NCBI RefSeq assembly: GCF_031344055.1
Contig: NZ_JADBEN010000001.1
DNA length: 64,000 nucleotides
Source of the DNA: Methylobacillus flagellatus_A
GTDB taxonomy: Bacteria > Pseudomonadota > Gammaproteobacteria > Burkholderiales > Methylophilaceae
Reading direction: 5' to 3' (one strand)
The number at the start of each line of letters is the position of its first letter. Position 1 is the stretch's first letter. A program made the position numbers and the translations under genes. Positions 9,482 through 18,235 of the stretch are shown in pieces. The notes beneath the pieces are model-generated. The model ran no database searches. It worked only from the letters and a program-made list of their open reading frames with translations, and was not told the DNA's origin.

Positions 9482-11203
9482 ATGAAGCAAGGTGTGCAGG
9501 CGGCCAGGCAGCCTGGCCAGGGCGAGGTTCATGCGCTTTTCAACCTATACAATACTGGCCAGTTGAATGCGGCGGAGGCGAGGGCGCGCGCATTGCTCAA
9601 GCAATATCCCGGGGCGCTGGTCGTCTACAACGTGCTTGGGGTCGCGCTCGAGGGACAGGGCAAGCTCCAGGACGCGGTGCAGTGCTACCGCAAGGCGCTG
9701 GCCATCAATCCCTCGATTTCCGAGATGCACTTCAATCTTGGATCGGTGTTGTCCCAGCTTGGGCATGACGATGAAGCGGTCACCTCGTATCGGCGGGCCA
9801 TCCAGATCAGCCCGGGTCTCGCGGTAGCGCATTTCAACCTTGGCGCCTTGTTGCAGAAAAAACAGTCGATTGACGAGGCGATTAAGCACTACCGCCAAGC
9901 CGTCGTGATCGAGCCGGGGTTTTTCGAGGCTTACGGCGCCATGGGCACCGCCTTGCAGCAGCAGGGTCATCTCGATGATGCGATTGCATGCTATCGCCAG
10001 TCGCTGGCGATTTCCGACCATGCGCAAGGACATTTCAACCTGGCGACCGCCTTGCGCGACCGCGGCGGGCTGGAGCAGGCCATTTCGCATTACCGCCAGG
10101 CGATTGCCCTGCAGCCGAACTATGCCGATGCGCACAATAACCTCGGCGAGGTGTTCCGCGATCAGGGCAATATGGAAAACGCCGTGACCTGCTACCTACA
10201 GGCCTTGCGTATGAAGCCCGGCCACCGGGCGGCCTCCTTCAATATGGCGCAGTTCCTTTACGATGCCGGGCGCTTCATCGAAGCGATCCCCTATTTCGAG
10301 GATTCGCAGCAGGAAGACTGGCAAGAGAGAATCCTCTATTGCCTCTACAAGTCGGAGCAGTACGAGATATTCCGCCGCCGCTTGCTGCCCATGCTGGCAG
10401 CCAGGGAGCATGTCTCGCCTTTCCTCGCGACCTTGTCCACGCATTATGCGACCAACTTCCATACCGAGGATGCCTACCGCTTCTGCAAGCAACCCATGGA
10501 TTTCATCTTTCACCGCAGCATCAAGCCCCTGGCAGAGCCGGGCAGCGCTTTGCTGTCGCAATTGCTCGACGACATCCAGCTCACGGAAATCGCCGAGCGC
10601 AAGCAAGGCCGCCTGCATCATGGCATGCAGTCTGCCGGCAACCTGTTCAAGCGCAAGGAGGATTCATTCTGCGAGCTCGCGGACTTGATCCGCGCCGAGG
10701 TATCGGCCTATGCGCAGGCATTCCAGGGACGGGACTGCGACCTCATGCGGCACTTTCCCGAACAGGTCGAGTTCGCCAGCTCATGGTACGTGCGCATGCG
10801 CCAGGGCGGGCACTTGACTTCCCATATCCATGAGATCGGCTGGTTGAGCGGCTGCGTCTATCTGGCGCTGCCGCGGCAGGTGGAAGGACGCGATGACGGC
10901 TGTATCGAGTTCAGCACCCATGGCGACGACTATCCCAAGCTGCATGACGATTTCCCTGTGAAGACCATCAGGCCTTCGGTAGGCGATATCGTGCTGTTTC
11001 CATCCTCGCTCTTCCACCGCACCGTACCGTTTCACTCGGACGAGGAGCGCATCTGCATTGCGTTCGACATCAAGCCGTCGGCGCGGTTTTCCCAAGGCAT
11101 GCTGAGCTTCAACAGCATGAAGGTCATGGCATTGGCAGCATTCAACCTGATTGTGGCCGAGATTGCGGAAATATCGGCCTGGTCATTGAGAGTATTCGTC
11201 TAG
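9482..11203 (+). CDS. TPR-repeat protein with C-terminal 2OG-Fe(II) oxygenase domain
   Basis: 573 residues. Residues ~15-290 are about eight TPR units with the usual pattern (ALEGQGKLQDAVQCYRKAL, HFNLGSVLSQLGHDDEAV). The last ~200 residues look like the putative 2OG-Fe(II) oxygenase family 2OG-FeII_Oxy_5: a metal-binding HxH in GGHLTSHIHEIGWLSG, the core PSVGDIVLFPSSLFHRTVPF with the third metal His, and ERICIAFDIK with the 2-oxoglutarate-binding Arg. The substrate is probably a protein held by the TPR part, but it is not known. The start has a GGAG site. A TPR-only reading would leave the oxygenase motifs unexplained. Confidence 0.85.
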   Translation: MKQGVQAARQPGQGEVHALFNLYNTGQLNAAEARARALLKQYPGALVVYNVLGVALEGQGKLQDAVQCYRKALAINPSISEMHFNLGSVLSQLGHDDEAVTSYRRAIQISPGLAVAHFNLGALLQKKQSIDEAIKHYRQAVVIEPGFFEAYGAMGTALQQQGHLDDAIACYRQSLAISDHAQGHFNLATALRDRGGLEQAISHYRQAIALQPNYADAHNNLGEVFRDQGNMENAVTCYLQALRMKPGHRAASFNMAQFLYDAGRFIEAIPYFEDSQQEDWQERILYCLYKSEQYEIFRRRLLPMLAAREHVSPFLATLSTHYATNFHTEDAYRFCKQPMDFIFHRSIKPLAEPGSALLSQLLDDIQLTEIAERKQGRLHHGMQSAGNLFKRKEDSFCELADLIRAEVSAYAQAFQGRDCDLMRHFPEQVEFASSWYVRMRQGGHLTSHIHEIGWLSGCVYLALPRQVEGRDDGCIEFSTHGDDYPKLHDDFPVKTIRPSVGDIVLFPSSLFHRTVPFHSDEERICIAFDIKPSARFSQGMLSFNSMKVMALAAFNLIVAEIAEISAWSLRVFV

Positions 11204-11213
11204 ATCGTTTTCT

Positions 11214-11269
11214 GGCCGCCCCGGGCTTCTCCTTGCTTTCCCTGATCTGGTCCGGGGCGGCCTTTTTTT
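11214..11269 (+). terminator. Intrinsic terminator of the TPR-oxygenase gene
   Basis: An 11-bp perfect stem, GGCCGCCCCGG (11214-11224) with CCGGGGCGGCC (11252-11262), then seven Ts. The 27-nt loop is long but the stem is very strong. Confidence 0.85.
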
Positions 11270-11318
11270 GCTGGTTTTTTCTTCCTGCTGAGAAGCGCAA
11301 TCCGGCCGCCAACTAAGA

Positions 11319-11426
11319 GCGGCTAACAAAACTCCACGAAGCGATCCTGGCTAGGCGCTCTGCCGCAGACACTACAAGCAGTACGACAAGGCAGCGCAAC
11401 AACGTCGGGAGAGTTTTGTTAGCTGC
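11319..11426. repeat. MITE-like element with 13-bp terminal inverted repeats
   Basis: GCTAACAAAACTC (11322-11334) is exactly complementary to GAGTTTTGTTAGC (11411-11423), and pairing extends to about 11319/11426. The 76 bases inside have no ORF. Size and ends suggest a small non-autonomous mobile or palindromic element in the gap before rmuC. No flanking target duplication is evident. Confidence 0.55.
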
Positions 11427-11461
11427 CCTAAAAGGTCAGCAGACGCCGGCGAGGGATGCGT

Positions 11462-11467
11462 TATAAT
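11462..11467 (+). promoter_or_regulatory. Consensus -10 box directly before rmuC
   Basis: TATAAT at 11462-11467. The matching -35 position (around 11439-11444) is poor. If used, transcription would begin around 11474, only a few bases before ATG 11477, giving a nearly leaderless message. Confidence 0.35.
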
Positions 11468-11476
11468 TTCATCCCT

Positions 11477-12802
11477 ATGACAGATATATTGCTTCTCCTT
11501 GCCGCATTCGCTTCCCTATTGCTCCTGCTCTGGCTCGCCTACCGCCAAACACGGAGCGGCGACGCTAACCGGTTGCTGTTGCAGCAACTGGAGGAAAAGC
11601 ACCGCGAGATGCTGCGCGATCTCAATGACGGTCTGAATAAACTGGGGGACCGCCTCAATCAATCTTCAAGTGAACAGGCAGAGCGCCTGCGTGCCGCGGT
11701 TGCACAAGAGCTGCAACAGACGCGCGATGCCATGAAGGCCTTGGAATTGAGCCAGATAGAAAACCTGGCGCAAACGCGCGAAACCATGCTGGAGCGCTTG
11801 CATGTCACATTGGCCGAACAGGGCAAGGCCGAGCAGGCATTGATCCAGGACACCATGCTCAAGGCCACGACGCAGCTCACAGGCAGTGTCGAAGCCTTGA
11901 CCAAGACGGTGGACGGCCGTCTCGAGCAGATCGGCGGCAAGGTTTCGGAACGGCTGGACGAGGGGTTCAAGAAAACGAATGATACCTTTGTGCGCGTGAT
12001 GGAACGCCTGGCCACCATCGACGAAGCGCAGAAAAAGATCGACGGCTTGACCACCAACGTGGTGAGCCTGCAGGAACTGCTTGGCGACAAGCGCTCCCGT
12101 GGCGCTTTCGGCGAAGTGCAGCTTGAGGCCCTGGTGCGCAATGTGCTGCCCGTGACCTCCTATGCCATGCAGCATGTGCTGAGCAACGGCACCCGCGTCG
12201 ATTGCGCCTTGTTCCTGCCCGAGCCTACCGGCACCGTGGCGGTGGATTCCAAGTTCCCGCTGGAAAACTATCACCGCATGTTGGATCGCGATATTGCCGA
12301 TGCGGAACGCATTACTGCGCAACGCCAGTTCAAAACCGATGTCAAAAAACATGTCGATGACATCGCCGGCAAGTACATCATCCCCAACGTCACTTCGGAC
12401 GGCGCGGTGATGTTCATCCCGGCAGAGGCCGTGTTCGCCGAGATCCACGCTTATCATCCCGACCTTGTCGATTACGCGATGAGCCGTAGGGTGTGGGTGG
12501 TGTCTCCCACCACCTTGATGGCGGTGCTCAATACCGCGCGCGCAGTGCTCAAGGACGTGGAGACGCGCAAGCAGGTGCATATCATCAAGGACGAGCTGGG
12601 CAAGCTTTCCAAGGAGTTCTCGCGCTTCGACGTACGCATGAAGAAGCTTGCCGACCATATCCGCCAGGCGCACGAAGACGTGCAGGACGTACATACCACC
12701 AGCCAGAAGATATCGCGCCGCTTCGCGCAGATCGAGCGCGTGGAGCTGGAAGGCGAGCCGCAGACCGGCCTGGCATTGCCCGACAACGATTTAGAGGAGT
12801 AA
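11477..12802 (+). CDS. rmuC: DNA recombination protein RmuC homologue
   Basis: About 441 residues. An N-terminal membrane segment (ILLLLAAFASLLLLLWLAY) is followed by a long coiled coil (~25-170) and the conserved RmuC domain (DKRSRGAFGEVQLEALV, VDSKFPLENYHRM, FIPAEAVFAEIHAYHPDLVD, VVSPTTLMAVLNT). RmuC limits inversions at short repeats and has a nuclease-like fold. ATG 11477 is chosen over 11456 because a perfect TATAAT lies at 11462-11467, between the two. Neither start has a good ribosome binding site, so the start is uncertain. The small unknown gene follows at 5 bp. Confidence 0.9.
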   Translation: MTDILLLLAAFASLLLLLWLAYRQTRSGDANRLLLQQLEEKHREMLRDLNDGLNKLGDRLNQSSSEQAERLRAAVAQELQQTRDAMKALELSQIENLAQTRETMLERLHVTLAEQGKAEQALIQDTMLKATTQLTGSVEALTKTVDGRLEQIGGKVSERLDEGFKKTNDTFVRVMERLATIDEAQKKIDGLTTNVVSLQELLGDKRSRGAFGEVQLEALVRNVLPVTSYAMQHVLSNGTRVDCALFLPEPTGTVAVDSKFPLENYHRMLDRDIADAERITAQRQFKTDVKKHVDDIAGKYIIPNVTSDGAVMFIPAEAVFAEIHAYHPDLVDYAMSRRVWVVSPTTLMAVLNTARAVLKDVETRKQVHIIKDELGKLSKEFSRFDVRMKKLADHIRQAHEDVQDVHTTSQKISRRFAQIERVELEGEPQTGLALPDNDLEE

Positions 12803-12807
12803 ACAAT

Positions 12808-12987
12808 ATGAGCGATGAACAAGGCCTGATCATGCTGATCCAGCAATATGCCAGCAAGTTCGGCATCACCTTCAGTTCGAGCCTGATGGACAATGAAGAG
12901 CACAAGCAAAAATTATTGGTGCTGATGATGGATGCCATCAATGGCAAGCGCGGCCCGGTGACCGACCAGGACGTGACCGGCGCATGA
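12808..12987 (+). CDS. Small acidic protein of unknown function between rmuC and moaD
   Basis: 59 residues (MSDEQGLIMLIQQYASKFG...), preceded by a strong GAGGAG site at 12793-12799 and ending in an ATGA overlap with moaD, so it is very likely translated and coupled. The sequence suggests two amphipathic helices around LIMLIQQYASKFG and HKQKLLVLMMDAI. No family was recognised and no cofactor or DNA-binding motif is visible. Its place in front of moaD could hint at a molybdopterin link, but it may equally be a passenger of the rmuC unit. Confidence 0.7.
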   Translation: MSDEQGLIMLIQQYASKFGITFSSSLMDNEEHKQKLLVLMMDAINGKRGPVTDQDVTGA

Positions 12988-13235
12988 TTCAACTGCTGTA
13001 TTTCGCCAGGTTGCGCGAAACGCTGGGTAGCGATGGCGAAAACCTGGACTGGCCTGAGCCTGGAACTATCTCCGCATTGAAGCACAAGCTGGCCGGGCGC
13101 GGCGGTGCCTGGCAGGAACAGTTTGCCGGCAACGCCAGCCTGCGTGCGGCCGTCAATCAGGAGCTGGTGCCGGATTCGGCGCTGGTGCAGCCGGGCGACG
13201 AGGTAGCATTCTTCCCGCCCGTCACGGGAGGCTGA
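12984..13235 (+). CDS. moaD: Molybdopterin synthase sulfur carrier subunit
   Basis: 83 residues with the ubiquitin-like MoaD pattern: MIQLLYFARLRETLG at the start, DEVAFFPPVTGG at the end. The terminal Gly-Gly is the site of adenylation and thiocarboxylation, and donates sulfur to precursor Z (cPMP). The start overlaps the stop of the preceding small gene (ATGA) and moaE begins immediately after its stop. Both halves of molybdopterin synthase are therefore made from one message. Confidence 0.95.
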   Translation: MIQLLYFARLRETLGSDGENLDWPEPGTISALKHKLAGRGGAWQEQFAGNASLRAAVNQELVPDSALVQPGDEVAFFPPVTGG

Positions 13236-13685
13236 ATGACGGCACGCGTGCAGGAGCAGGATTTCGACGTAGGCGAGGAAATCACCCGCTTGCGTCTGCA
13301 GTACCCCCAGGCGGGCGCGGTAGTGTCATTCACCGGGCAGGTGCGCGACCTGAATGACGGCGATGCCGTTTCCAGCCTGACGCTGGAGCATTATCCCGGC
13401 ATGACCGAGAAATCGCTTGCCGCCATTATCGAGCAGGCAAGACAGCGCTGGCCGATACTTGATGCGGTCGTGATCCATCGCATCGGGACGCTGCAGCCGC
13501 AGGCGCAGATCGTGCTGGTCGTCGTGGCAAGCGCACACCGGGGCGATGCCTTTGCCGCCTGCGAGTTCATCATGGACTATCTCAAGACCGAAGCGCCTTT
13601 CTGGAAAAAGGAAGCGACTCCGGAAGGTGAAAAATGGCTGGATTCCCGCGAAAGCGACCAGTCTGCGCGCGAGCGCTGGCAATAG
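13236..13685 (+). CDS. moaE: Molybdopterin synthase catalytic subunit
   Basis: 149 residues. MoaE binds cPMP and inserts two sulfurs supplied by MoaD thiocarboxylate. Seen are AVVSFTGQVRDLNDGD near the N-terminus, the LEHYPGMTEKSL motif, HRIGTLQPQAQIVLVVVASAHR and the conserved catalytic lysine region EAPFWKKE near the C-terminus. It starts directly after the moaD stop. No other moa/moe genes are in the window. Confidence 0.96.
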   Translation: MTARVQEQDFDVGEEITRLRLQYPQAGAVVSFTGQVRDLNDGDAVSSLTLEHYPGMTEKSLAAIIEQARQRWPILDAVVIHRIGTLQPQAQIVLVVVASAHRGDAFAACEFIMDYLKTEAPFWKKEATPEGEKWLDSRESDQSARERWQ

Positions 13686-13723
13686 CATTCCTGCAACCTC
13701 AACCCTGACAACATGCCCATCTG

Positions 13724-15868
13724 ATGCTAAGCAAGCTGACACCGCAACAACTCAATATATCCATTCATCCGCACACCCTGGGATTCGATACCACCGCAGA
13801 ATTGCTGCCGGATGACCGGCATGCGACACAATGGATAGGCCAGGAGCGTGCATTTGCAGCGGCTAGCTTAGGCTTGCGCATGCAGCATCCCGGCTACCAT
13901 ATGCTGGTGATCGGCGAGCCCGGTTCCGGCCGGACCTCGTTGATGAAGAGCCTGATGGAACGGGCGCTGGCGCAGCAGTCGGTGCCGCCGGACCTGGTGT
14001 ACCTGCTGAACTTCCAGCTGCCGGAAAAGCCAATCCTGTTGCGCCTGCAAGCAGGCAAGGGGAGCGAGCTGCGGCATTTGCTCGACCAATTTGCACGCAG
14101 GCAATTGCGGACCATTCCCGCCCTGCTGCAGTCAAGAATTCCGGGTGAGTCCCGGCATGGCAGCCCTGCAGCCGTTAGCCCCGAGGGCAATCTCAAGTCG
14201 TCCCTGGAGCAAGAGCTGGCGAAGATTCGCCAGCAAATACTGCCGGGCCTGCTCGAACCTGAACTGTTCGACCGCTGGTCAGCGCAGCTGGTGCAGGAAG
14301 TGCTCGATAATACCGAACTGTTCGCCTTGGCGGCCAATAACGAAACCGATGAAATGCAGGAAGCTTTTCTCGGGCGGTTTCGCGCCAATCTCCTGCTCAG
14401 CAACCACGACCTCGCCGGAAGCCCAGTCATCTATGACGACGATCCCAGCCATACCTCGCTGTTTGGAGGCGTGGAGGCGTCGGCTGACCATCACTTGGCG
14501 GATTTCATGCGCCTCAAGGCAGGCAATTTGTTGCGCGCCAACGGCGGCGTGCTGATCCTGCACCTGGAGGATATCCTTGGCGACCAGCAGGCAGGGGCGA
14601 ACCCATTGCTGGAAAAGCTGGGGCGCGTATTGCGCAACCGCAAGCTGCAGATCGAGGATGCAGGCAGCGCCTCAGGCAATGCCGCATTGAATGCGCTGAC
14701 GCCCGATGCCCTGCCGCTCGATTTCAAGCTGATCCTGGTGGCGAGCCGCGACGATTATTACCACTTGCACGAGCAGCATGCGCCTTTCCTGGAATATTTC
14801 CGCATCAAGGTCGAGTTCGCGGACAGCGCAAAAGCCACGCCCGATGTGTATCGCCAGGTAGCCGGCTATATCGCGCGTTGTTCGGCTGAAAACAGCTTGC
14901 CGCATTTCACTGCCGCCGCGGTGGCGCGTTTGCTCCAGGTATTGCACGAGTGGGAGGAGGACCAGTCCCGGGTCAGCCTGGCGCTTGGGCGCTTGCTGCC
15001 TTTGCTACATGAGGCGGCGGCCTTGGCGTCACAGGGCGGCGCAGTCGATGCGGCAGAGGTCGAGCAGGCGTTGTCGGCAACGCGGCAGCGCCACGATTAT
15101 GCCGAGGAGCAGATCAGGGATTCCATCCTCGACGGCGAGCTGAAGATAGCGGTGACGGGGCGCCAGGTAGGGCGCATCAACGGCCTGACCCATATCGACA
15201 TGGGGGATGCCGCGTTCGGGTCGCCGGTGCAGATTTCCGCACGCTGCCATCCCGGCCGGCACGGCATCATCAATATCGACCGCGAGGTCAAGCTGACGGG
15301 GCCGCAACATGACAAGGGCATGTTCATCCTGCAGCACTGGCTGGCCGCCATGTTCGTGCAGCAGGCGCCTTTGTCGCTCAACGCTTCACTGGTGTTCGAG
15401 CAGGAGTATCATGGCGTGGAGGGCGACTCCGCCTCCTGCGCCGAGTTATATGCTTTGCTTTCCGGCCTTTCTGGCTTGCCATTGGCGCAAGGCATCGCAG
15501 TGACGGGCGCATTGAACCAGCACGGCGAGGTGCTGCCGATAGGCGGGATCAACGAAAAAATAGAAGGGCATTTCCGTCTGTGCGAAAAGCTGGGGCTCGA
15601 CGGCCAACAAGGCGTATTGCTGCCGGCAAGCAACCTGCGCCACGTGCTGCTGCATCAGGATGTCATCCGTGCAATGGCGGAGGGCAGGTTCCATCTCTAT
15701 GCCATGGAGCACGTGCTGGACGGGATAGAGCTGTTGACCGGATTGGCGGCGGGCAGTGCGGATGCAGCCGGTGTTTATCCGGCCGACACTGTGCTTGGCC
15801 ATGTGCAGCGCAGCTTGCAGGCCTACCAGGACATCTACCAGCGTAATCACCACCATACGGGCCAATAG
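13724..15868 (+). CDS. Lon-like (LonB-type) ATP-dependent protease
   Basis: 714 residues. The N-terminal AAA+ module has a Walker A-like GEPGSGRTSLMKS. The middle contains the AAA_32/LonB-type insert, and the C-terminal Lon S16 protease domain has the catalytic Ser in EGDSASCAEL and the Lys in GGINEKIEGH, with GIAVTGALNQHGEVLPIGG between. It lacks the Lon N-terminal substrate domain, as expected for this cytosolic bacterial subgroup often annotated as a Lon-family or AAA-family protease. Substrates are unknown. The ribosome binding site is weak. hslR begins 1 bp after its stop. Confidence 0.88.
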   Translation: MLSKLTPQQLNISIHPHTLGFDTTAELLPDDRHATQWIGQERAFAAASLGLRMQHPGYHMLVIGEPGSGRTSLMKSLMERALAQQSVPPDLVYLLNFQLPEKPILLRLQAGKGSELRHLLDQFARRQLRTIPALLQSRIPGESRHGSPAAVSPEGNLKSSLEQELAKIRQQILPGLLEPELFDRWSAQLVQEVLDNTELFALAANNETDEMQEAFLGRFRANLLLSNHDLAGSPVIYDDDPSHTSLFGGVEASADHHLADFMRLKAGNLLRANGGVLILHLEDILGDQQAGANPLLEKLGRVLRNRKLQIEDAGSASGNAALNALTPDALPLDFKLILVASRDDYYHLHEQHAPFLEYFRIKVEFADSAKATPDVYRQVAGYIARCSAENSLPHFTAAAVARLLQVLHEWEEDQSRVSLALGRLLPLLHEAAALASQGGAVDAAEVEQALSATRQRHDYAEEQIRDSILDGELKIAVTGRQVGRINGLTHIDMGDAAFGSPVQISARCHPGRHGIINIDREVKLTGPQHDKGMFILQHWLAAMFVQQAPLSLNASLVFEQEYHGVEGDSASCAELYALLSGLSGLPLAQGIAVTGALNQHGEVLPIGGINEKIEGHFRLCEKLGLDGQQGVLLPASNLRHVLLHQDVIRAMAEGRFHLYAMEHVLDGIELLTGLAAGSADAAGVYPADTVLGHVQRSLQAYQDIYQRNHHHTGQ

Positions 15869-15869
15869 C

Positions 15870-16265
15870 ATGAGCGAACAGGACAACAAGTGCCGCCTGG
15901 ACAAATGGCTCTGGGCCGCAAGATTTTTCAAGACCCGCAGCCTGGCGACGGATGCCATCGATACCGGCAAGATACATGTGGACGGAGACCGCGTTAAGCC
16001 GGCTAAGGAAGTCCGTCTGGGGCAAGTGATTCACATCCGCCGCAAGGAGCTGGAAATGGAAGTCATCGTGCGCGGGCTTAGCACGCAACGCCGCGGCGCG
16101 CCAGAAGCGGCGCTATTGTATGAAGAAACCCCTGAAAGCATGGCCAAGCGCGAGAACCTTGCCGTGACCCGCGAGCATGAGCATGCACAGCGCGAACGCG
16201 GCATGGGGCGCCCCACCAAGCGCCAGCGCCGCGACATCAAGAAGTTTACCGGTATCGATTGGTAG
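15870..16265 (+). CDS. hslR: Heat-shock protein 15 homologue, S4 RNA-binding domain
   Basis: 131 residues. The S4 domain is at the N-terminus (CRLDKWLWAARFFKTRSLA, AIDTGKIHVDGDRVKPAKEV), followed by a basic tail ending GRPTKRQRRDIKKFTGIDW, which is typical of Hsp15. Hsp15 binds 50S subunits carrying a nascent chain after premature dissociation and helps recycle them. The start is immediately behind the stop of the Lon-like gene, which fits a shared proteostasis unit. Length matches E. coli HslR (133). Confidence 0.92.
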   Translation: MSEQDNKCRLDKWLWAARFFKTRSLATDAIDTGKIHVDGDRVKPAKEVRLGQVIHIRRKELEMEVIVRGLSTQRRGAPEAALLYEETPESMAKRENLAVTREHEHAQRERGMGRPTKRQRRDIKKFTGIDW

Positions 16266-16327
16266 CGCCCCTTGCCTTGTGGCGCCAGTTTGACACGCTT
16301 CTGAAACTAATAGAGTTCTGAGGTAAT

Positions 16328-16344
16328 GCCTGACCAAGTCAGGC
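16328..16344 (-). terminator. Possible weak terminator hairpin after the radical SAM gene
   Basis: GCCTGAC (16328-16334), CAA, GTCAGGC (16338-16344), just beyond the stop of the minus-strand gene and between converging genes. No T run follows on either strand, so function is uncertain. Confidence 0.3.
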
Positions 16345-16360
16345 TGGGGAGAAAACCAGA

Positions 16361-17473
16361 TTAGAACAAGCCAAATTGTTCAGGTTTCCCTGGCGGTCGG
16401 AACAGCCCGGTATTCATCTCCAGGTTGCGCTGGTTGAGCCCTAGTTTCTTGGTCGCCAGCTTGAAGCGTTGGCGGATCATGTCGGCGAATATGCCCTTGC
16501 CCCTCATGCGCTCATGGAACTCGGACTGGTTGTTTTGCCCGCCCCGGCTTTGGCGGATGATGCTCATCACATGGCCGGCCTTGAGCGGGTAGTGGTGCTG
16601 CAGCCATTCCTCGAACAGCGGTGCGACTTCCAGGGGCAGCCGCAACAGCACATAACCCGCGCTGGCGGCCCCGGCATCGTGGGCGGCAGCCAGTATCTCT
16701 TCCATTTCCGGGTCAGTCAGCACCGGGATAACCGGCGCCGTCATCACGCCAACCGGAATCCCGGCCGCATGCAGGCGCCTGATCGTCTCCAGGCGGCGCT
16801 GTGGCGCTGCAGCACGTGGTTCCAACGTGCGGCTGATCTGGTTGCTCAAGGTGGTGACTGAAATGAAGACCTGGGCCAGCCCTTCGTTTGCCATCTTGGA
16901 CAGGATATCGATATCGCGCTCCACCATGGCGGCTTTGGTGACGATGCTGACGGGATGCTTGAACTCCGCCAATACCTGCAGGATCTGCCGTGTGAGCTCT
17001 TGTTGCTTTTCCAGCGGCTGGTAAGGGTCGGTGTTGGTTCCTATTGCCATGGGCGCGCAACGGTAATTCTTCTTGCTCAACTCCTTGCGCAGCAGGCTTG
17101 CAGCATCCGGCTTGACCAGGATGCGGCTTTCGAAATCCAGCCCGGCCGAAAGGCCCAGGTAGGTATGGGTAGGGCGCGCAAAGCAATAGATGCATCCATG
17201 CTCGCATCCGCGGTAGGGATTGATCGAGCGGTCGAAAGGGATGTCCGGTGATTTGACCCAGTTAATGATGCTGCGCGTGCTGTCGATCAGCACTTCGGTG
17301 GCAAGCGGCGCCAGGTCTTGTTCCAGATTGCTCCAGCCGTCATCGATATCCGCATGTTGCAGATGATCGAAGCGGCCGCTGTGGTTGCTGATCGCGCCGC
17401 GCCCCTTGAACACCAACGGGCGCAACACGGCATGGGCGTGCAATGGATTACCAGGGGATTTCTTGTCCGTCAT
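16361..17473 (-). CDS. PA0069-family radical SAM protein
   Basis: About 370 residues. The 4Fe-4S/SAM motif CxxxCxxC is in YRGCEHGCIYCFARPTH. Related stretches include GTNTDPYQPLEKQQELTRQ and SIVTKAAMVERD, as in SplB-like radical SAM proteins of the PA0069/Rv2578c type. The reaction is unknown. ATG 17473 is preferred; the frame stays open to a TTG at 17500 with an ATG at 17494. The gene overlaps the end of the upstream SDR gene by about 26 bp, so translation may be coupled. Confidence 0.87.
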   Translation of the reverse strand: MTDKKSPGNPLHAHAVLRPLVFKGRGAISNHSGRFDHLQHADIDDGWSNLEQDLAPLATEVLIDSTRSIINWVKSPDIPFDRSINPYRGCEHGCIYCFARPTHTYLGLSAGLDFESRILVKPDAASLLRKELSKKNYRCAPMAIGTNTDPYQPLEKQQELTRQILQVLAEFKHPVSIVTKAAMVERDIDILSKMANEGLAQVFISVTTLSNQISRTLEPRAAAPQRRLETIRRLHAAGIPVGVMTAPVIPVLTDPEMEEILAAAHDAGAASAGYVLLRLPLEVAPLFEEWLQHHYPLKAGHVMSIIRQSRGGQNNQSEFHERMRGKGIFADMIRQRFKLATKKLGLNQRNLEMNTGLFRPPGKPEQFGLF

Positions 17474-18146
17474 ATGCGTAAAATTTGCCTGCATCCGCAA
17501 GCGTGGCGTGGTCTATTACCTGGCGCAGGCCGCTAATGCTCTGCTGGGTGTTGATCAATGCGTTAGGGCCGCCCATATCGGTCAGCACCCAGCCGGGATG
17601 CAGCACCAGGGTCGTAACGCCTTCTTTTGCCAGTTCGATCGCCAGGCTTTTGGTGATCATATTGAGCGCGGTCTTGCTGGAACGGTATATGTAGCTGCCG
17701 CCACTGGTGTTGTCCGCAATACTGCCCATCTTGCTGGTCATATTGACAAGCTTCTTGACCTGCCCCTGTTTCAAATGGGGAGTGAAGGCCTGGGCCATCT
17801 TGAACGGCGCCAGGCTGTTGATGCGGAATGCCTCGATCCATGCTTCATAATCCGCATCTGCAAAGAACTGGGTTGGGCTATCAGGGTAAATCCCGGCATT
17901 GTTGATCAATACGTCAATCGGCTGGCCTGACAACGAGGCGGCCAATTCGTCCACCTGGTGGAAATTGCCCACGTCCAGCTTATGCACGCTGACCAAGTCC
18001 TTGAAACGGGATGCAAGCTGCAACAGCTCCTCGGCCGATTCCGGCTGGCGACAGCAGGCCAATACATGCCAGCCGGCGTCGGCATATTGTCGTGTGAATT
18101 CAAGGCCCAGGCCGCGATTGGCGCCGGTAATGAGGACAGTTGCCAT
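17448..18146 (-). CDS. Short-chain dehydrogenase/reductase
   Basis: 232 residues with the classical SDR layout. The N-terminal cofactor motif is TGANRGLGLEF, then LDVGNFHQVDEL, the NNAG motif (INNAGIYP), the active-site Ser in NTSGGSYIYRSSK and the YxxxK pair in that same stretch. It resembles the C-factor/YgfF-type SDRs, for which NAD(P)(H) use is usual; the substrate is not known. A GGAG site precedes ATG 18146. It is divergent from the EPS regulator and overlaps the downstream radical SAM gene. Confidence 0.88.
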   Translation of the reverse strand: MATVLITGANRGLGLEFTRQYADAGWHVLACCRQPESAEELLQLASRFKDLVSVHKLDVGNFHQVDELAASLSGQPIDVLINNAGIYPDSPTQFFADADYEAWIEAFRINSLAPFKMAQAFTPHLKQGQVKKLVNMTSKMGSIADNTSGGSYIYRSSKTALNMITKSLAIELAKEGVTTLVLHPGWVLTDMGGPNALINTQQSISGLRQVIDHATLADAGKFYAYDGQEIPW

Positions 18147-18235
18147 GCTTCAATGCTCCGTAGTGACTAGGGCTAACTAGGATAACATCCGGGGGTGAAT
18201 TTTTCAGGGTTGTGAGGATTGAAAAGTTTTTGTAA

